A stretch of DNA of 64,000 bases, taken from contig JXTB01000179.1 in assembly GCA_002914805.1 (NCBI GenBank), positions 671,682 through 735,681 on the forward strand, given 5' to 3'. The notes under the pieces are model-generated. The model did no database searches, was not told the DNA's origin, and saw nothing but the letters and a program-made list of their open reading frames with translations. Position numbers and translations under genes: made by a program. Shown here piece by piece: positions 33,541-43,675 of the stretch. Every line of letters starts with the position of its first letter. Positions within the stretch are counted from its first letter, which is position 1. The DNA is from Parasponia andersonii. Taxonomy: Eukaryota; Streptophyta; Magnoliopsida; Rosales; Cannabaceae.

Positions 33541-34861
33541 GGACATGCAGAGATTTTCCTAGAGGATAGGAATATGAAAGATCCCTCGAAGACCCCCGCA
33601 CGTCATGTATTTGCAGTCGGCTCCGTAGACGAGGGATGGATGAAACCCATCACCCAGTATTTTGCATTGGGGAACCTGCCCGCAGATCCCCTAGAAGCGA
33701 GGTCGATCAGATTGAAGGTTGCCAGATACTCGAGGGGGGGGAACAACTATATAGGAGATCGACAATGGGGCCGATGCTGCAGTGTGTAAGTCTTGTCGAA
33801 GCGTAGAAACTGATGGAAGAAATCCACGAGGGAGTATGCGGCAACCATTCTGGCGGACGTAGCCTCGCCCAAAAGGCTCTGACGGCCGGATACTTCTGGC
33901 CATACATGATGACAGAGGCGGCCCAGTTCGTCAAAAAATGTGATAAGTGCCAGAGGTTCGCCCCCACGAATCACCAATCCATGGAGGATCTCCATTCGAA
34001 CATAATGTCCTGGCCGTTCGCCAAGTGGGGTTGGACATCGTCGGAGAGCTCCCTAGAAGTCCAAGGGGGAGAACGTACATCCTGCTGGCCACAGATTATT
34101 TCACTAAATAGGTAGAGGCTGAAGCCTACGCGACTGTAAACAAAGCAGTCACAATTAATTTAATTTGGAAAAATATAATCTGTCGATACGGGATTCCGAA
34201 AGAGATACACGCCGATCATGGCACACAGTTCCAAAATACTAAGCTCAAGGAGTTGTGCGAGGTGTATGATATAAGGCTCAGTTTCTCTTCCGTGAACTAC
34301 CCTCAGGGGAACGGCCAAGTAGAGGTAATGAACAAAGCCATATTCAGCAATATCAAAAAGAATTTATAGGAGGCTAAATGTAGGTGGTTAGAAGAGCTAC
34401 TGGCCGTTGTGTGGGCCCATCGAACCACGGAGCAGAGGTCGACTGGAAGAACGCCATTCGCCATAGTCTACGGATCAGAGACTGTGATCCCAACCGAGGT
34501 CGGCCTCCTGACCCTTTGCTCCGAAGTGGTAAGAGATGCCCCCTTAAATGAACGGCAGCTAAGCCATAACACAAACCTCCTGGAAGAAACGAGAAACATG
34601 GCTCTAGTCCACTTGGCTTCATACCACCAGCAGGCTAGGTCCTACTATGCAAAGAAGGTTAATACTCGACGATTTAATGCCGGGGATTGGGTCTTGAAAG
34701 TCAGAACAGGGAATTCCTCGAAACTGGACTCCAATTGGATTAGACATTATGAGGTGATCAAAGCACTTGACAATGGTACGTATGTCCTGAAAGAACTTAA
34801 GACTGGAAAGAACTTGCCGAACACGTGGAATACTCAGCACTTGAAAAAGTATCATGTGTGA
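33541..34861 (+). pseudogene. Tat 1 integrase (decayed)
   Basis: The zinc-binding domain is at 33813-33960 (HEGVCGNHSGGRSLAQKAL, then KKCDKCQRF: the H2C2 set is intact). The catalytic core follows in a shifted frame: the first-D region WGWTSSES is mutated from WGLDIVGE by a 1-base change. Then come ATDYFTKxVEAEAYATVNKA, IHADHGTQFQNTKLKE (second D) and NYPQGNGQVEVMNKAI (catalytic E). The C-terminal part is open at 34409-34861 (WAHRTTEQRSTGRTPFAIVYG ending TQHLKKYHV). A stop replaces W at 34111 and Q at 34367. Confidence 0.85.
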
Positions 34862-35044
34862 GATACATGCATATGATGTAAGACCCATGTGAATGCTTAT
34901 ATTATTGAAAAGCTTAGATCCAAAATAGGTCAAGTTCCCTTTTTGCCACATAGATTTATCTTTTGGATCGCTATGGAAAAGGGTCCGCCCATAGTAGTAG
35001 ACCCAACACACTATTCGTGCAATCAAAAACAATCATACTATAGG
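34862..35044 (+). other. Tat 1 sequence between pol and the tandem arrays
   Basis: Non-coding. It matches (as reverse complement) the corresponding stretch of Tat 2 near 48735-48815, for example GTGAATGCTTATATTATTGAAA. Confidence 0.6.
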
Positions 35045-35492
35045 AATCACATCGTGTAATAAAATGCTTGCCGATGGCCTAAGAAAACGTACGAAGAGGA
35101 AAGAGCTGCGCAACCCAAAACTTGCCGGTGGACCTCAAAAACAATTGTACTATGGGAACCACATCGTGCAATAAAATGCTTGCCGATGGCCAGAGAAAAC
35201 GTACGAAGAGGAAAGAGCTGTGCAACTAAAAACTTGCCAGCAGATCTCAAAAACAATCATACTAGGGGAATCACATCGTGCAATAAAATGCTTGCCAATG
35301 GCCTGAGGAAACGTACGAAGAGGAAAGAGCTGCGCAACCAAAAACTTGACGGCAAATCTAAAAAACAATCGTACTATGGGAATCACATCGTGCAATAAAA
35401 TGTTTGCCGATGGCCCGAGAAAACATACGAAGAGGAAAGAACTGCGCAACCAAAAACTTACCAGCAGACCTCGAAAGTGATCGTACTAAGGA
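35045..35492 (+). repeat. Tat 1 tandem array, 112 bp x 4
   Basis: AATCACATCGTG-CAATAAAATG recurs at 35045, 35157, 35269 and 35381, exactly 112 bp apart. Each unit then has GCTTGCCGATGGCC, GAGAAAACGTACGAAGAGGA and CAAAAACTTGCC. The units are the reverse-complement relatives of the 101-bp units in Tat 2. Short open frames across this array on the minus strand are repeat by-products. Confidence 0.92.
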
Positions 35493-35506
35493 GCGCGAAC
35501 AGTGGG

Positions 35507-35860
35507 ACAGGGTCTATTTTGTTGGAAATAGATCCCCCCTAAGGAATGCCTCAGCTATATGAAAAGCTAAAGGAAAGCAGGGTCAGGGTCTACCTGTTGG
35601 AAGCGGACCCTCCCCAGACAACATTATAGCCGCATGCGAGGCGAAGTTTAAAGGGGTCAGGGTCTATTCGTTGGAAGCAGACCCTCCCCAGATAACATTT
35701 TAGCTGCATGCGAGGCAAAGGTTAGAGGGGTCAGGGTCCACCTGTTGGAAGCAGACCCTCCCCAGACAACATTTTGGCGGCATGCAAAGCAAAGGTTAAA
35801 GGGGTCAGGGTCTACCCATTGGAAGCAGACCCTCCCGCGAGAACATTTTTATTACGCATA
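35507..35860 (+). repeat. Tat 1 tandem array, 74 bp, about 4-5 copies, with hairpins
   Basis: GGTCAGGGTCTACC recurs at 35581, 35655, 35729 and 35803, exactly 74 bp apart, with a degenerate first copy at about 35510. Each unit contains GGGTCTAC-CTGTTGGAA-GCAGACCC, an inverted repeat able to form a stem of about 7-8 bp. Confidence 0.9.
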
Positions 35861-36457
35861 CACCAGGCACGAAGACAGAAGTTAAAATCGAGCTCTGTTC
35901 ATTATTTCCCAAAGTACAAAGGGCATGGTCGATAGGGACGCGCGCCCAAAAGCTCTATCTGCGAGAAACGGGTCTTGGGCGGACTCGCAGGGACACGTCA
36001 GAGTGGTAATGCCTAGTTTGCTCCAGATAAGAGCTGAGCCCGGGTCTTTTCCTCTGCAGCGATGGGTCTAAACAATGGTTAACCAATCCTTGGAGTTGTC
36101 CAGTCACACGCGCGGGTCAAATTCTACCAAGACAAGTCATAACAGAAGTTATACTTCCTTAAAATCGGATGAGCCGGAACTCACATCCCTTTCTCCAAAA
36201 CTAATCTTGTCGATCATAGCTTGAGGAGGACTTACTAATAACTCGAAATCATGTACGACCGAGGCAAACCCAAACGCCGGCTGCACTGCCGACAGGGGAA
36301 CGACATCGTAATTGATATATGACCTTAACCCCAGATGCGGTCAACAAAAGAAAAAGAGAATAGACTAAAGGAAACTGCACTGTTTTTATTATTTATATAG
36401 ATGGTTACAACAAGGGTCAACTCTACAAATATACAAAAACTAGGGACCCTAATTACC
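35861..36457 (+). other. Tat 1 non-coding stretch between arrays and antisense gene
   Basis: No open frame of note on either strand beyond the antisense gene end. It corresponds by position to 46711-47270 of Tat 2. An AATAAT-type signal on the minus strand near 36385 could serve the antisense gene. Confidence 0.5.
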
Positions 36458-37862
36458 TCAGGCCAGGGGAGCACAACAAGTTTTAATGCTTGGACTAGCC
36501 CTGATAGAGGGTGGCGTACCAGGGTCGGAGTCGTCGCTGGATAAAATGACCGCACCAGACCTTTCGCCAGTTAAAGCCCCAAGACCAGGCTGACCGCCAG
36601 GGACCTCTGAGGTTTGCTCTAGCAGACCAAAAATGGGGATAAGCTCCTTGGCAACAGAGGCAGATATAAAGGGCCTGTCTTTTTCCACGGAAACCATCTT
36701 CAGCACGTCAGCAGGGTACGCGATGTTAATCTCATCCCCAAGCTGTTGCATGTAGTACTTGACGGAATAGTGGTCTCTCTCGACGCCTTTCTGCTCGTCA
36801 AACTGGTCAGGCATTACCACCTCTGCCTGGCCTTCGGATTCCCTGTTCTCCCAGCTAGACCTGTAACTTTCTATAGAAAGGACATCCACCTGCCTTTGAT
36901 ACCTCGTTTTTAGTGTCTCCGCATCCGCTAGTCTATCCCTCAGCGCCGCCAGCCTCAGCGCCGCCAGCCTCAGCTCCACCTGCTGCTGTGACAAGTTGAC
37001 CAAAAGGGTGTTAATGTCAACAAGGTCTTCGCTGTGCTTGCGAGACAACTCTACTTCAGCCCCCATCAATTTTACGTGGTCCAAGTAAAGATGTCAGCTT
37101 ACCTCATTTGACTGGTCGAGTCTGTGCAGAGAATGGGCCTCCAGTTTGGCTTTCGCCTCGACCTTCCTCGCCTCTTTAGCATCGTCAACGGCCCTGTCGC
37201 GAGCGATGAAGGCCAGCCCCATCTCTGCCCCAGCGCTTTGCAGTTCTTGCTCCCAGACCTTAAGCTCGTTTTGGGCCAGTCTAGCGGCCTCAGATTGAGC
37301 GAGCCCGTCGGCCTCTGCTCGGCCAGTTTCATAACCAGCTCCTTGCGCCTGACCCTATCGACACTCAGGGCATGAGCCACCACGCTACTGACCCTAGCCT
37401 CATCGAGGCTCCGATACAAGTCGAAGTCAGTCCTCAACTCGGCAAGGGCAGCCTCGCTACGCTTGGCCAATGCAGAACGGGAGTTCAACTCCTCGGTCAG
37501 ATCCCTGACGAGAGAGGAATAGAAAGACCGGATGGCGACTAGCTGCAAGATAAATGAAAAAGAGGTCAGTGTCTAGCAAGGATGCTGAGAAACATAGAGG
37601 CAACCAAACGAGCCAAACCTACGTGAAGGTAAGGCTAGCGACAAGCTCGACATTCTCCAAGGAGAGTGCCTCTAGCTCGGGTTCCGTGGCTGGACCCTCT
37701 CTTTGGGCATTGTCCGCGTCTGAAAAATGTGATTGTACCCGCCAACCGCGAAGGCACCCTCTCCCCCAACTGGGCACGCCCCCGAAGCAGCGGTAGCAGG
37801 GACGAAGGAAAGTTGGGCGTCGCTGAGTGCGCAGTCAGCGACAGCAGGGGGCGGCCCATCCT
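36458..37862 (-). pseudogene. Tat 1 antisense gene (aORF), C-terminal half, truncated
   Basis: Minus-strand gene facing pol. The C-terminal exon is open at 37099-37548 (AIRSFYSSLVRDLTEELNSR, a predicted coiled coil) and 36458-37084 (DHVKLMGAEVELSRKHSEDL, later EVVMPDQFDEQKGVERDHYS, then YMQQLGDEI). The two parts are separated by one stop (TGA near 37090) that is sense in Tat 2. A probable intron lies at about 37550-37632 (donor GTTTGG, acceptor CTTGCAG), at the same place as in Tat 2. The exon before it reads ELEALSLENVELVASLT. A duplicated RLAALRLAAL segment of about 18 bp is peculiar to this copy. At about 37862 the gene is cut by copia C. Function unknown; related antisense ORFs are known from Tat-clade elements such as Grande. 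Confidence 0.8.
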
Positions 37863-38840
37863 AGCCATAACTGATTGCTTCTTGCTATACCAAGTAACTA
37901 GATTTCCCATACATAGGTGCAATATCTAGATGTGGACCTTTGATCTATTGTAGAACCTGCCCAATCTGCATTAGTATAGACTTCAATTTCTCTGTTCTGT
38001 GACTTTTTGAAGATGAGAACATTCCCAGGAGTCATTTTGAGATATTTCAGAATTCGAAATACTGCCTCCATATGTTCTTCAGTAGCATTATTCATAAACT
38101 GACTCACTACACTGACAGGGAATCCAATATCTAGTCTTATGTGGGAGAGATAAATGAGTTTTTCTACAAGTCTTTGATATCTTCTATTGTCGAATTTAGC
38201 ACTATCCTCTGAAGTTCCCAATTTTCTAGTGTAGTCCATCGGGGTGTCAACTGGCTTACAACCAAGCATTCCTGTCTCTTTCATCAAATCTAGAATGTAT
38301 TTTCGTTGGGAGACTGCAATTCTTTTCTTTGATCTAGCCACTTCCATTCCTAGAAAATACTTGAGATTCTCAAGGTCCTTAATTTCAAATTCATTAGCAA
38401 GGATCTGTTTAAGATTGCAAATTTCTTCCTCATAGTCTCTGGTTAGGATAATATCATCTACGTACACTCTTATGATAGCAATTTTTACACCAGCTAAGTG
38501 TTTCACGAATAGTGTATGATCTGATTGATATTGAGTGTAACCAACCTTTTTGATAGTTTTGAGAAACGATCAAACCATGCACGAGGGGATTGTTTGAGAC
38601 CGTAGAGAGACTTTCTTAGCTTACATACCTTGGATTCAAGACTTGAAGGAATCTCCATATAAACCTTCTCCTCAAGATCACCATTCAGAAAGGCATTTTT
38701 TACATCTAGTTGATGAAAGGCCCAGTCAAGGTTGACAGCTAGAGAAAGTAAAACATGGATTGTGTTTAACTTAGCAACTTGTGCAAAAGTTTCCTGATCA
38801 TCAATACCGTAAAATTGAGTAAAACCTTTAGCCACAAGAC
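37863..38840 (-). pseudogene. Copia C reverse transcriptase and RNase H (decayed, truncated)
   Basis: RT: 38503-38835 has AKGFTQFYGIDDQETFAQVA, then NAFLNGDLEEKVYMEIP and YGLKQSPRAWFDRFSK. 37898-38506 has VYVDDIILT (metal box intact) and LKYFLGMEVARSKKRIAVSQ. The two parts are out of frame near 38505. RNase H gives NADWAGSTIDQRSTSRYC (first catalytic D kept) and NLVTWYSKKQSVMA, where it is cut before the usual SSAEAEYRA. The usual C-terminal box is therefore absent. Confidence 0.85.
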
Positions 38841-38892
38841 AAGCTTTAAATTTATTAACACTTCTATCAGCTTTGAACTTAATTGAGAATAT

Positions 38893-40809
38893 CTATTTAC
38901 ACCTCACTGGATTCTTTCCTTCTGGTAGATCAACAATGTTCCAAGTCCCATTTTTCTCCAAAGCTCGGTATTCTTCTTCCACAGCAACTTTCCATTCAGA
39001 GATTTTCAGAGCTTCTTGAATGGTATTTGGGACTTTAATATCTGAAAGACTACTAACGAAGGTTTGATAACCTCGTGATAGATTCTTATAGGAAATATAA
39101 TTGTAAATGGCGTGATTTGTGCAAGATCTAACTCCTTTTCTTTTTACAATGGGTAAATCAAGATCATCCAACTCACTAGAAATAGGTTAAGTGTTATCTA
39201 AATTCATCTACTTGGAATCTGGATTCGGCTTAAACTCAATAATAGGATCTAGATGAGTTCCTTGCTCTACATTTTCATGAATTTTCTTCTTTCTTCTTGA
39301 GTAGACAATGAACTCGTTGTTAGTGCAAGGATTATTTGTTTTGGATGAACTCTTCAAAAGAGTTGAAATAGGTGATGAAATGGGTGATTGACTGAACAAA
39401 GGGGCTAAAATGAGTGGTGATTGACTGGAGGAAGAAAAGCTTATACTAGGAATACTAGAAAATATCTTAGACTCATTTTCTATTTCCCAGAATTGATATT
39501 CCTTTGTTTTATTCTCCCCCTGAATATCGGTCTTAGGGTATTAAGGCTAATCTTCAAAAAATATCACATCCATGGAATTGTAGAATTTCTTTATGATAGG
39601 TGAGTAACATTTATAGCCTTTCTAGTTTGATGAGTACCCTAGAAATATGCATTTTATTGCCCTCGAATCAAGTTTACTTCCATTTTGTTGAGGAACATGG
39701 ATAAATGCAGAACAACCGAATATCTTTGCTGGAATAGTAGAGATAAGACGAGTCCTAGGATAAGTTTTGAGTAATACTTGGCATGGATTCTGAAATTTTA
39801 AGACTCAGGAAGGCATTCTATTTATGAGATATATGGCTGTAAGGATGGCTTCCCCCAAGTAATTCTTAGGGACATTCCTAGTGAACATTAGAGCTGTAGC
39901 TACTTCTAACAAGTGTCTATTTTTTCTTTTAGCTATCTCATTTTGCTAAAGAGTATCTATACAAGAACTTTGTTGGACAATACCTTGTTGTAAAGGAAAA
40001 TCCCCTAGGATAGAATTGAAATAATCTTTAGCACTATCAGTTTTCAACACTTGTAAACTTGAAATTGAGTATGAATCATGTTGTAAAGAGTTTTGAATAT
40101 TTGACTAACTTCAGATTTTTCTTTCATTAGGAATATCCAAGAAACTCTAGTGTGATCATTAACAAATGAAACAAACCATCTAGTATCCGAGATATTTTTT
40201 ATTCTTGTAGGTCCCCATATATCACTATGAATCATGGATAAAGGGAATGATGATTTATATGGCTGCATAGAATAGGAACTACGAACATGTTTTGATAATT
40301 GACAAAATTCACACACAAATGACTCATGGTTTTTATTAACTAGAGAAGGAAAGAGTTTCTTTAGATACATAAAATTTCCGTGACCAAGATGGTAGTGTCA
40401 TATCTTTATTAGAACTAGAAACAGAACATGACCATTTTTCATAAGCTACTGGTGGAGGTTGTCCTTCAACCCCATCATTCTTGAGGATATAGAGCCCAGA
40501 ACTCATCTCAGCACTACCAATCATCGTCCCCAAATCCTGAAAGACACAATGGGTACTAAAAAACTGAGTGATATAATTTTTGTCTTTAGTAAGCTTACTA
40601 ATTGACAATAAATTACAATCAAGATTAGGCACCAAAAGCACAGATTCAAGAGTTATATTTTTTGAAATCACCACTGAACCAATTCCTGTTACTTTTGACA
40701 ATGTCCCATCTACAATATGCACTGTAAAGTTTCCAGCATATGGAGTATATTGTTTAAAAATAGAGATATCCCCTGTCATATGGTCTGAAGCCCTAAGTCC
40801 ACTATCCAT
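38893..40809 (-). pseudogene. Copia C protease, GAG-pre-integrase, integrase and linker (decayed)
   Basis: Protease at 40336-40809: MDSGLRASDHMTGDISIF (DSG kept), then VLLVPNLDCNLLSISKLT. GAG-pre-integrase follows with a frameshift near 40380 (LGHGNF-type region, then MYLKKLFPSL). The integrase zinc/core start is at 40044-40370 (CEFCQLSKHVRSSYS, IHSDIWGPTRIKN with the first D, then WFVSFVNDHTRVSW). The core continues in broken frames to about 39600. The integrase-RT linker is at 38893-39399 (QYTSRRKKKIHENVEQGTHL-like, then YISYKNLSRGYQTFVSSLS and the RT lead ISEWKVAVEEEYRALEKNGT). Confidence 0.8.
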
Positions 40810-40899
40810 GGACTTTTCTCCCTTTTTACCTGCAAGACAAAGAGAAAATTACTTTTTAGAGTAATTGAACCAGTACCAATTACAGAAGTACTTGAGTTG

Positions 40900-41903
40900 G
40901 ATTGTGGCTAGGTGATCAATTTTTGTAGCAGCTCTCATTGTTCTCGGCTGAAAGGTGCTGAACTTGGTGTTGTTGGAGTGTCTTCGGTGGTCACGTGATT
41001 CTCTCGGGTTTCTCTTTCACGAGCTGGTTTCCAATCAGCAGGTTTACCATGAATTTTCTAACACGTTTCTTTGGTGTGTCTTGGGCGTCAGCAATGATCG
41101 CACCAAGGTCTCCCTTTGCAAGGTTTGTCTGCAAAGTTTTGGGATGATCCATGAGCTGCTAAGGCAGAACTTTCAACCGCTGTAGGTTGGTTGGTTAAGG
41201 GCCCAAGCATAACCTTTTTCCTGCTTTCTTTATGAAGAACTTCAAAAGCTACTTCTTGGATTTTAGGTAATGTTTTTATACCCAAAATCCTTCCACGCAC
41301 TTCATCTAAGTTTTTATTCAGACCCAATAAAAACGTATAGATTCGCTTTTTCTCAACAATCTTTTTATACTTCTTTGCATCTCCTGGGCAATCCCATTCG
41401 GTTATTTCTAACATGTCCAACTGCTGCTAATAACGAGATAGAATGTTATAATATTGGGTAACAAGAAGATTACCTTGGCAAAGATTATGAAGAATCCTTT
41501 CAATCTCAAACGACTCTGCAGTATTTTTTGCGTCTGAGTAAGTCAGCTTTGCAGCTTCTCAGATTGCTTGGCCAGTTTCATACAGCATGAAATCACTTCC
41601 AGTATCATTCTCCATTGAATTGATTAGCCAAGATATGGCCATACTGTTTTCAACCTTCCATTTTTTGTATTTTCGATCACCTTTTGCTGGTTTGGAGATT
41701 TCTCCGATAAGATAATCATCTTTATCTCTTCTGCATACAAACATCATGACGGAATGAGACCACTGAATATAATTTTTCCCATTCAGTTTGTGTCTTGTGA
41801 TAAGAATAGCTGAAGTGTACTTTCGGATCCTCCATTGTTGCTGGAAACTGGAGACCCTCGTGAAGAAATGATCTTAGATGAAGAATCCTTCTCTGTTGCC
41901 ATC
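40900..41903 (-). pseudogene. Copia C gag (decayed)
   Basis: Gag starts at ATG 41903 (MATEKDSSSKIISS), followed by KLNGKNYIQWSHSVMMFV, the conserved copia gag N-terminal block. 41559-41747 reads KYKKWKVENSMAISWLINSM and 41088-41420 reads KKRIYTFLLGLNKNLDEVRG. The zinc knuckle near 41040-41105 (WCDHC, RHTKETC, KIHGKPADWK) is interrupted by stops at former CAG/CAA or TGG codons. The first 150 codons are almost free of damage. Confidence 0.82.
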
Positions 41904-41942
41904 TCATATTTAGTCATTTAGATCGAAATGGATCAGTTTTAG

Positions 41943-42619
41943 CTCTAATACCATGTCGTTTTTGAGAGGAAAAAAACTTGTTTTTATCCTTATAATGAAT
42001 TCACGAGATAGCCTGAATATAAATAGGATACAACCAAACCAAATAATCAACAGCCAAAAAAAAAAGGAAAGGAATCAAAGAAAAAATAATACCCCTCATT
42101 TTTGGGAACAAAAAAATAAAACCTAATCTTTCAAATCATAAAAATAAAAACTATTTAAAGACTAGAATCGGATTCAGATAAGACTCAATCAGTTATTTAA
42201 ATGATAGAAAATAAACTGCTAAATTAATAGTTGTCTCAATAAAAAATCGATTTTCCACCCTAATGACTGTTTGGTGTGATCCACGGATGTTGTCATAAGA
42301 TGCAAGTACTAAAATTCTTAACAACGTAAATTAAGATTTTGACCGTTTGATTTCCTAAATGCAAGGTTGAATAAAAGAGTCAAACAAGTATATGTAAATC
42401 TTTGGAACAATATATATATATATTGTATTAATACATCATAAAAGGACAGTACCAATTACCAAGCCGGCTGGGTCGACGGGCAATTTGTAGTGGGAGACAA
42501 GTCAAGTTAAAATATATTTACAAGGAAAAAGGGAACTTTAAATTAGGGAGAGACTGATCATAAAGATAAATAAATACTTAAAATTCCCAATTGGAGGATA
42601 CATGGTCCCTGGAAGTCAG
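41943..42619 (-). repeat. Copia C primer site and 5' LTR region
   Basis: The minus strand carries TGGTATTAGAGC at 41954-41943, one mismatch from the initiator tRNA-Met primer site. LTR sequence ending CTCAAAAACGACA begins at 41955. A TATTTATA box lies near 42015. The upstream LTR limit cannot be set because the whole block to 42619 is shared with 55466-56371 as part of a larger duplication. Confidence 0.65.
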
Positions 42620-43441
42620 TGTTGGAGTGGTTTCTCACCAGCCGTCCACGTGTCTCGAACTGCTGATGTTGTATTCTCCAACTATCCACGTGTCCTTGTT
42701 ATCCCGAAGTCCTCTGAACTCTAAGCAAGATCGGAGAGGCGGGGGTGGCTACCTGCAAAGACTCTCCGATGCTTAAGTCAGTGGTTTATCTTTGATACAG
42801 GGTAGCAAGGAAAAATATTTCAGTATGAATATCTATCTGTTTCTTATTCACAGATTTTTCTATATATATCTGTTTTTTAAGGGTACATGCCCCTCTCGGG
42901 AACACATGGCTCTTATATATGTAGTCCTGAGATTGTGAACCGTGTGATTCTCAATCTCAGGACCGGGTACCTTTCTTCTCAAAATCTTTTTCAGCAGTTA
43001 CGGGCCGAGATTTCTGTGATCTCCTCTGTGTTGCCGTGGCCTGATTTTGGCCGCCTCCTACGGCTTCAATCTGTCAGGAGTAAGATTTGGGTAAATCACC
43101 ATTCTGTCAAGACAGCTTGTCCCTGGCACACACCTACCCCTGATCGCATTAAATGCTCTGTCTGAGTCTAGAGCCGTGAGTTGCTTTCCATTGTATTCAG
43201 TCAGAAGACCCTTGGGGCTTCTGACCCTCCCGACTATCGAGGTAAGGGCCCTTGTACCCAGATGGCAGACCCTTGACGCTTCTGACCCCCAACTGTCGAG
43301 GTTGGGGTCAGACTGGGCCAGACCATCCAGGGTCAGTGATGGGCTTGGCCCTAACTTCGGACGGTCCAATGGCCGATTGTGAGATCACGTGCGACCCGTG
43401 TGGCCTTCCACGTGGCGTATGGCTCGGGAACGGGTCCCACA
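42620..43441 (-). repeat. Tat 2 3' LTR (822 bp)
   Basis: On the plus strand it runs from TGTTGGAGTGGTTTCTC to AACGGGTCCCACA, giving TG..CA on either strand. It contains CCACGTGG/CACGTG boxes near 43380-43420 and an imperfect internal duplication of about 70 bp (CAGAAGACCCTTGGGGCTTC near 43202 and CAGACCCTTGACGCTTC near 43265). A purine tract on the minus strand (AGGGAAATGGGGGCAG) abuts it at 43444-43459. Confidence 0.85.
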
Positions 43442-43675
43442 ACTGCCCCCATTTCCCTACTTGATGGACTCGTATCCGTGAAGTGGGGAAATCATCTCTC
43501 CGTTCCTCCAATTTGGCGGACGCACGTGGTTCCCTTTTCTCGATGTAGAGGTACGCTATTCTTCATCACGAGATCTGTTTGAATTTTGAAGTTCTGGCTG
43601 CTCGGTTTCCTTTATTCTCCCCTTTTCCAGAAAAAACTCTTCGGCTTCTCCCCCTTCCAGTCGCATTTCGGAACA

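Larger units (their letters stand above)
28475..37862 (+). mobile_element. Tat element 1: Tat-lineage Ty3/gypsy retrotransposon, 3' end missing
   Basis: Plus-strand element with 5' LTR (28475-29274), primer site, gag, protease, RT, RNase H, a second archaeal-type RNase H and integrase (29381-34861), tandem arrays (35045-35860) and an antisense gene (36458-37862, minus). The second RNase H between the gypsy RNase H and integrase, the CX2HX4HX4C gag knuckle and the antisense gene next to the 3' LTR together place it in the Tat clade (Retand/Grande-like). The antisense gene is cut at 37862, where 3'-truncated copia C begins. The N-terminal part of the antisense gene and the 3' LTR are gone. Confidence 0.88.
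37863..42619 (-). mobile_element. Copia element C, 3' truncated
   Basis: Minus-strand Ty1/copia element. From right to left: 5' LTR (from 41955 up to a boundary I could not fix, at most 42619), primer site 41943-41954, gag, protease, integrase, RT and RNase H. RNase H stops abruptly at about 37863 (WYSKKQSVMA then foreign sequence), so the last RNase H residues, polypurine tract and 3' LTR are missing. The 5' part (41743-42619) is duplicated at 55466-56371. Confidence 0.82.

Noticed and set aside
29381..34861. A retrovirus-like envelope gene in the Tat elements
   Set aside because: The extra gene after integrase is on the opposite strand, lacks signal peptide or membrane segments and has a PF04195-like start and coiled coil, so it is the Tat antisense gene.
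35047..35449. Minus-strand frames of 69-99 codons with cysteine/phenylalanine repeats
   Set aside because: Translation of the 112-bp array, no independent evidence for coding.
35045..35860. Possible CRISPR-like array because of regular repeats
   Set aside because: Units are directly adjacent without unique spacers, in a plant retrotransposon 3' region; this is a tandem satellite-like array.
42887..43465. Several 60-100 codon frames at the left end of Tat 2
   Set aside because: They lie within the LTR, and the homologous LTR at 54374-54997 does not preserve the frames.
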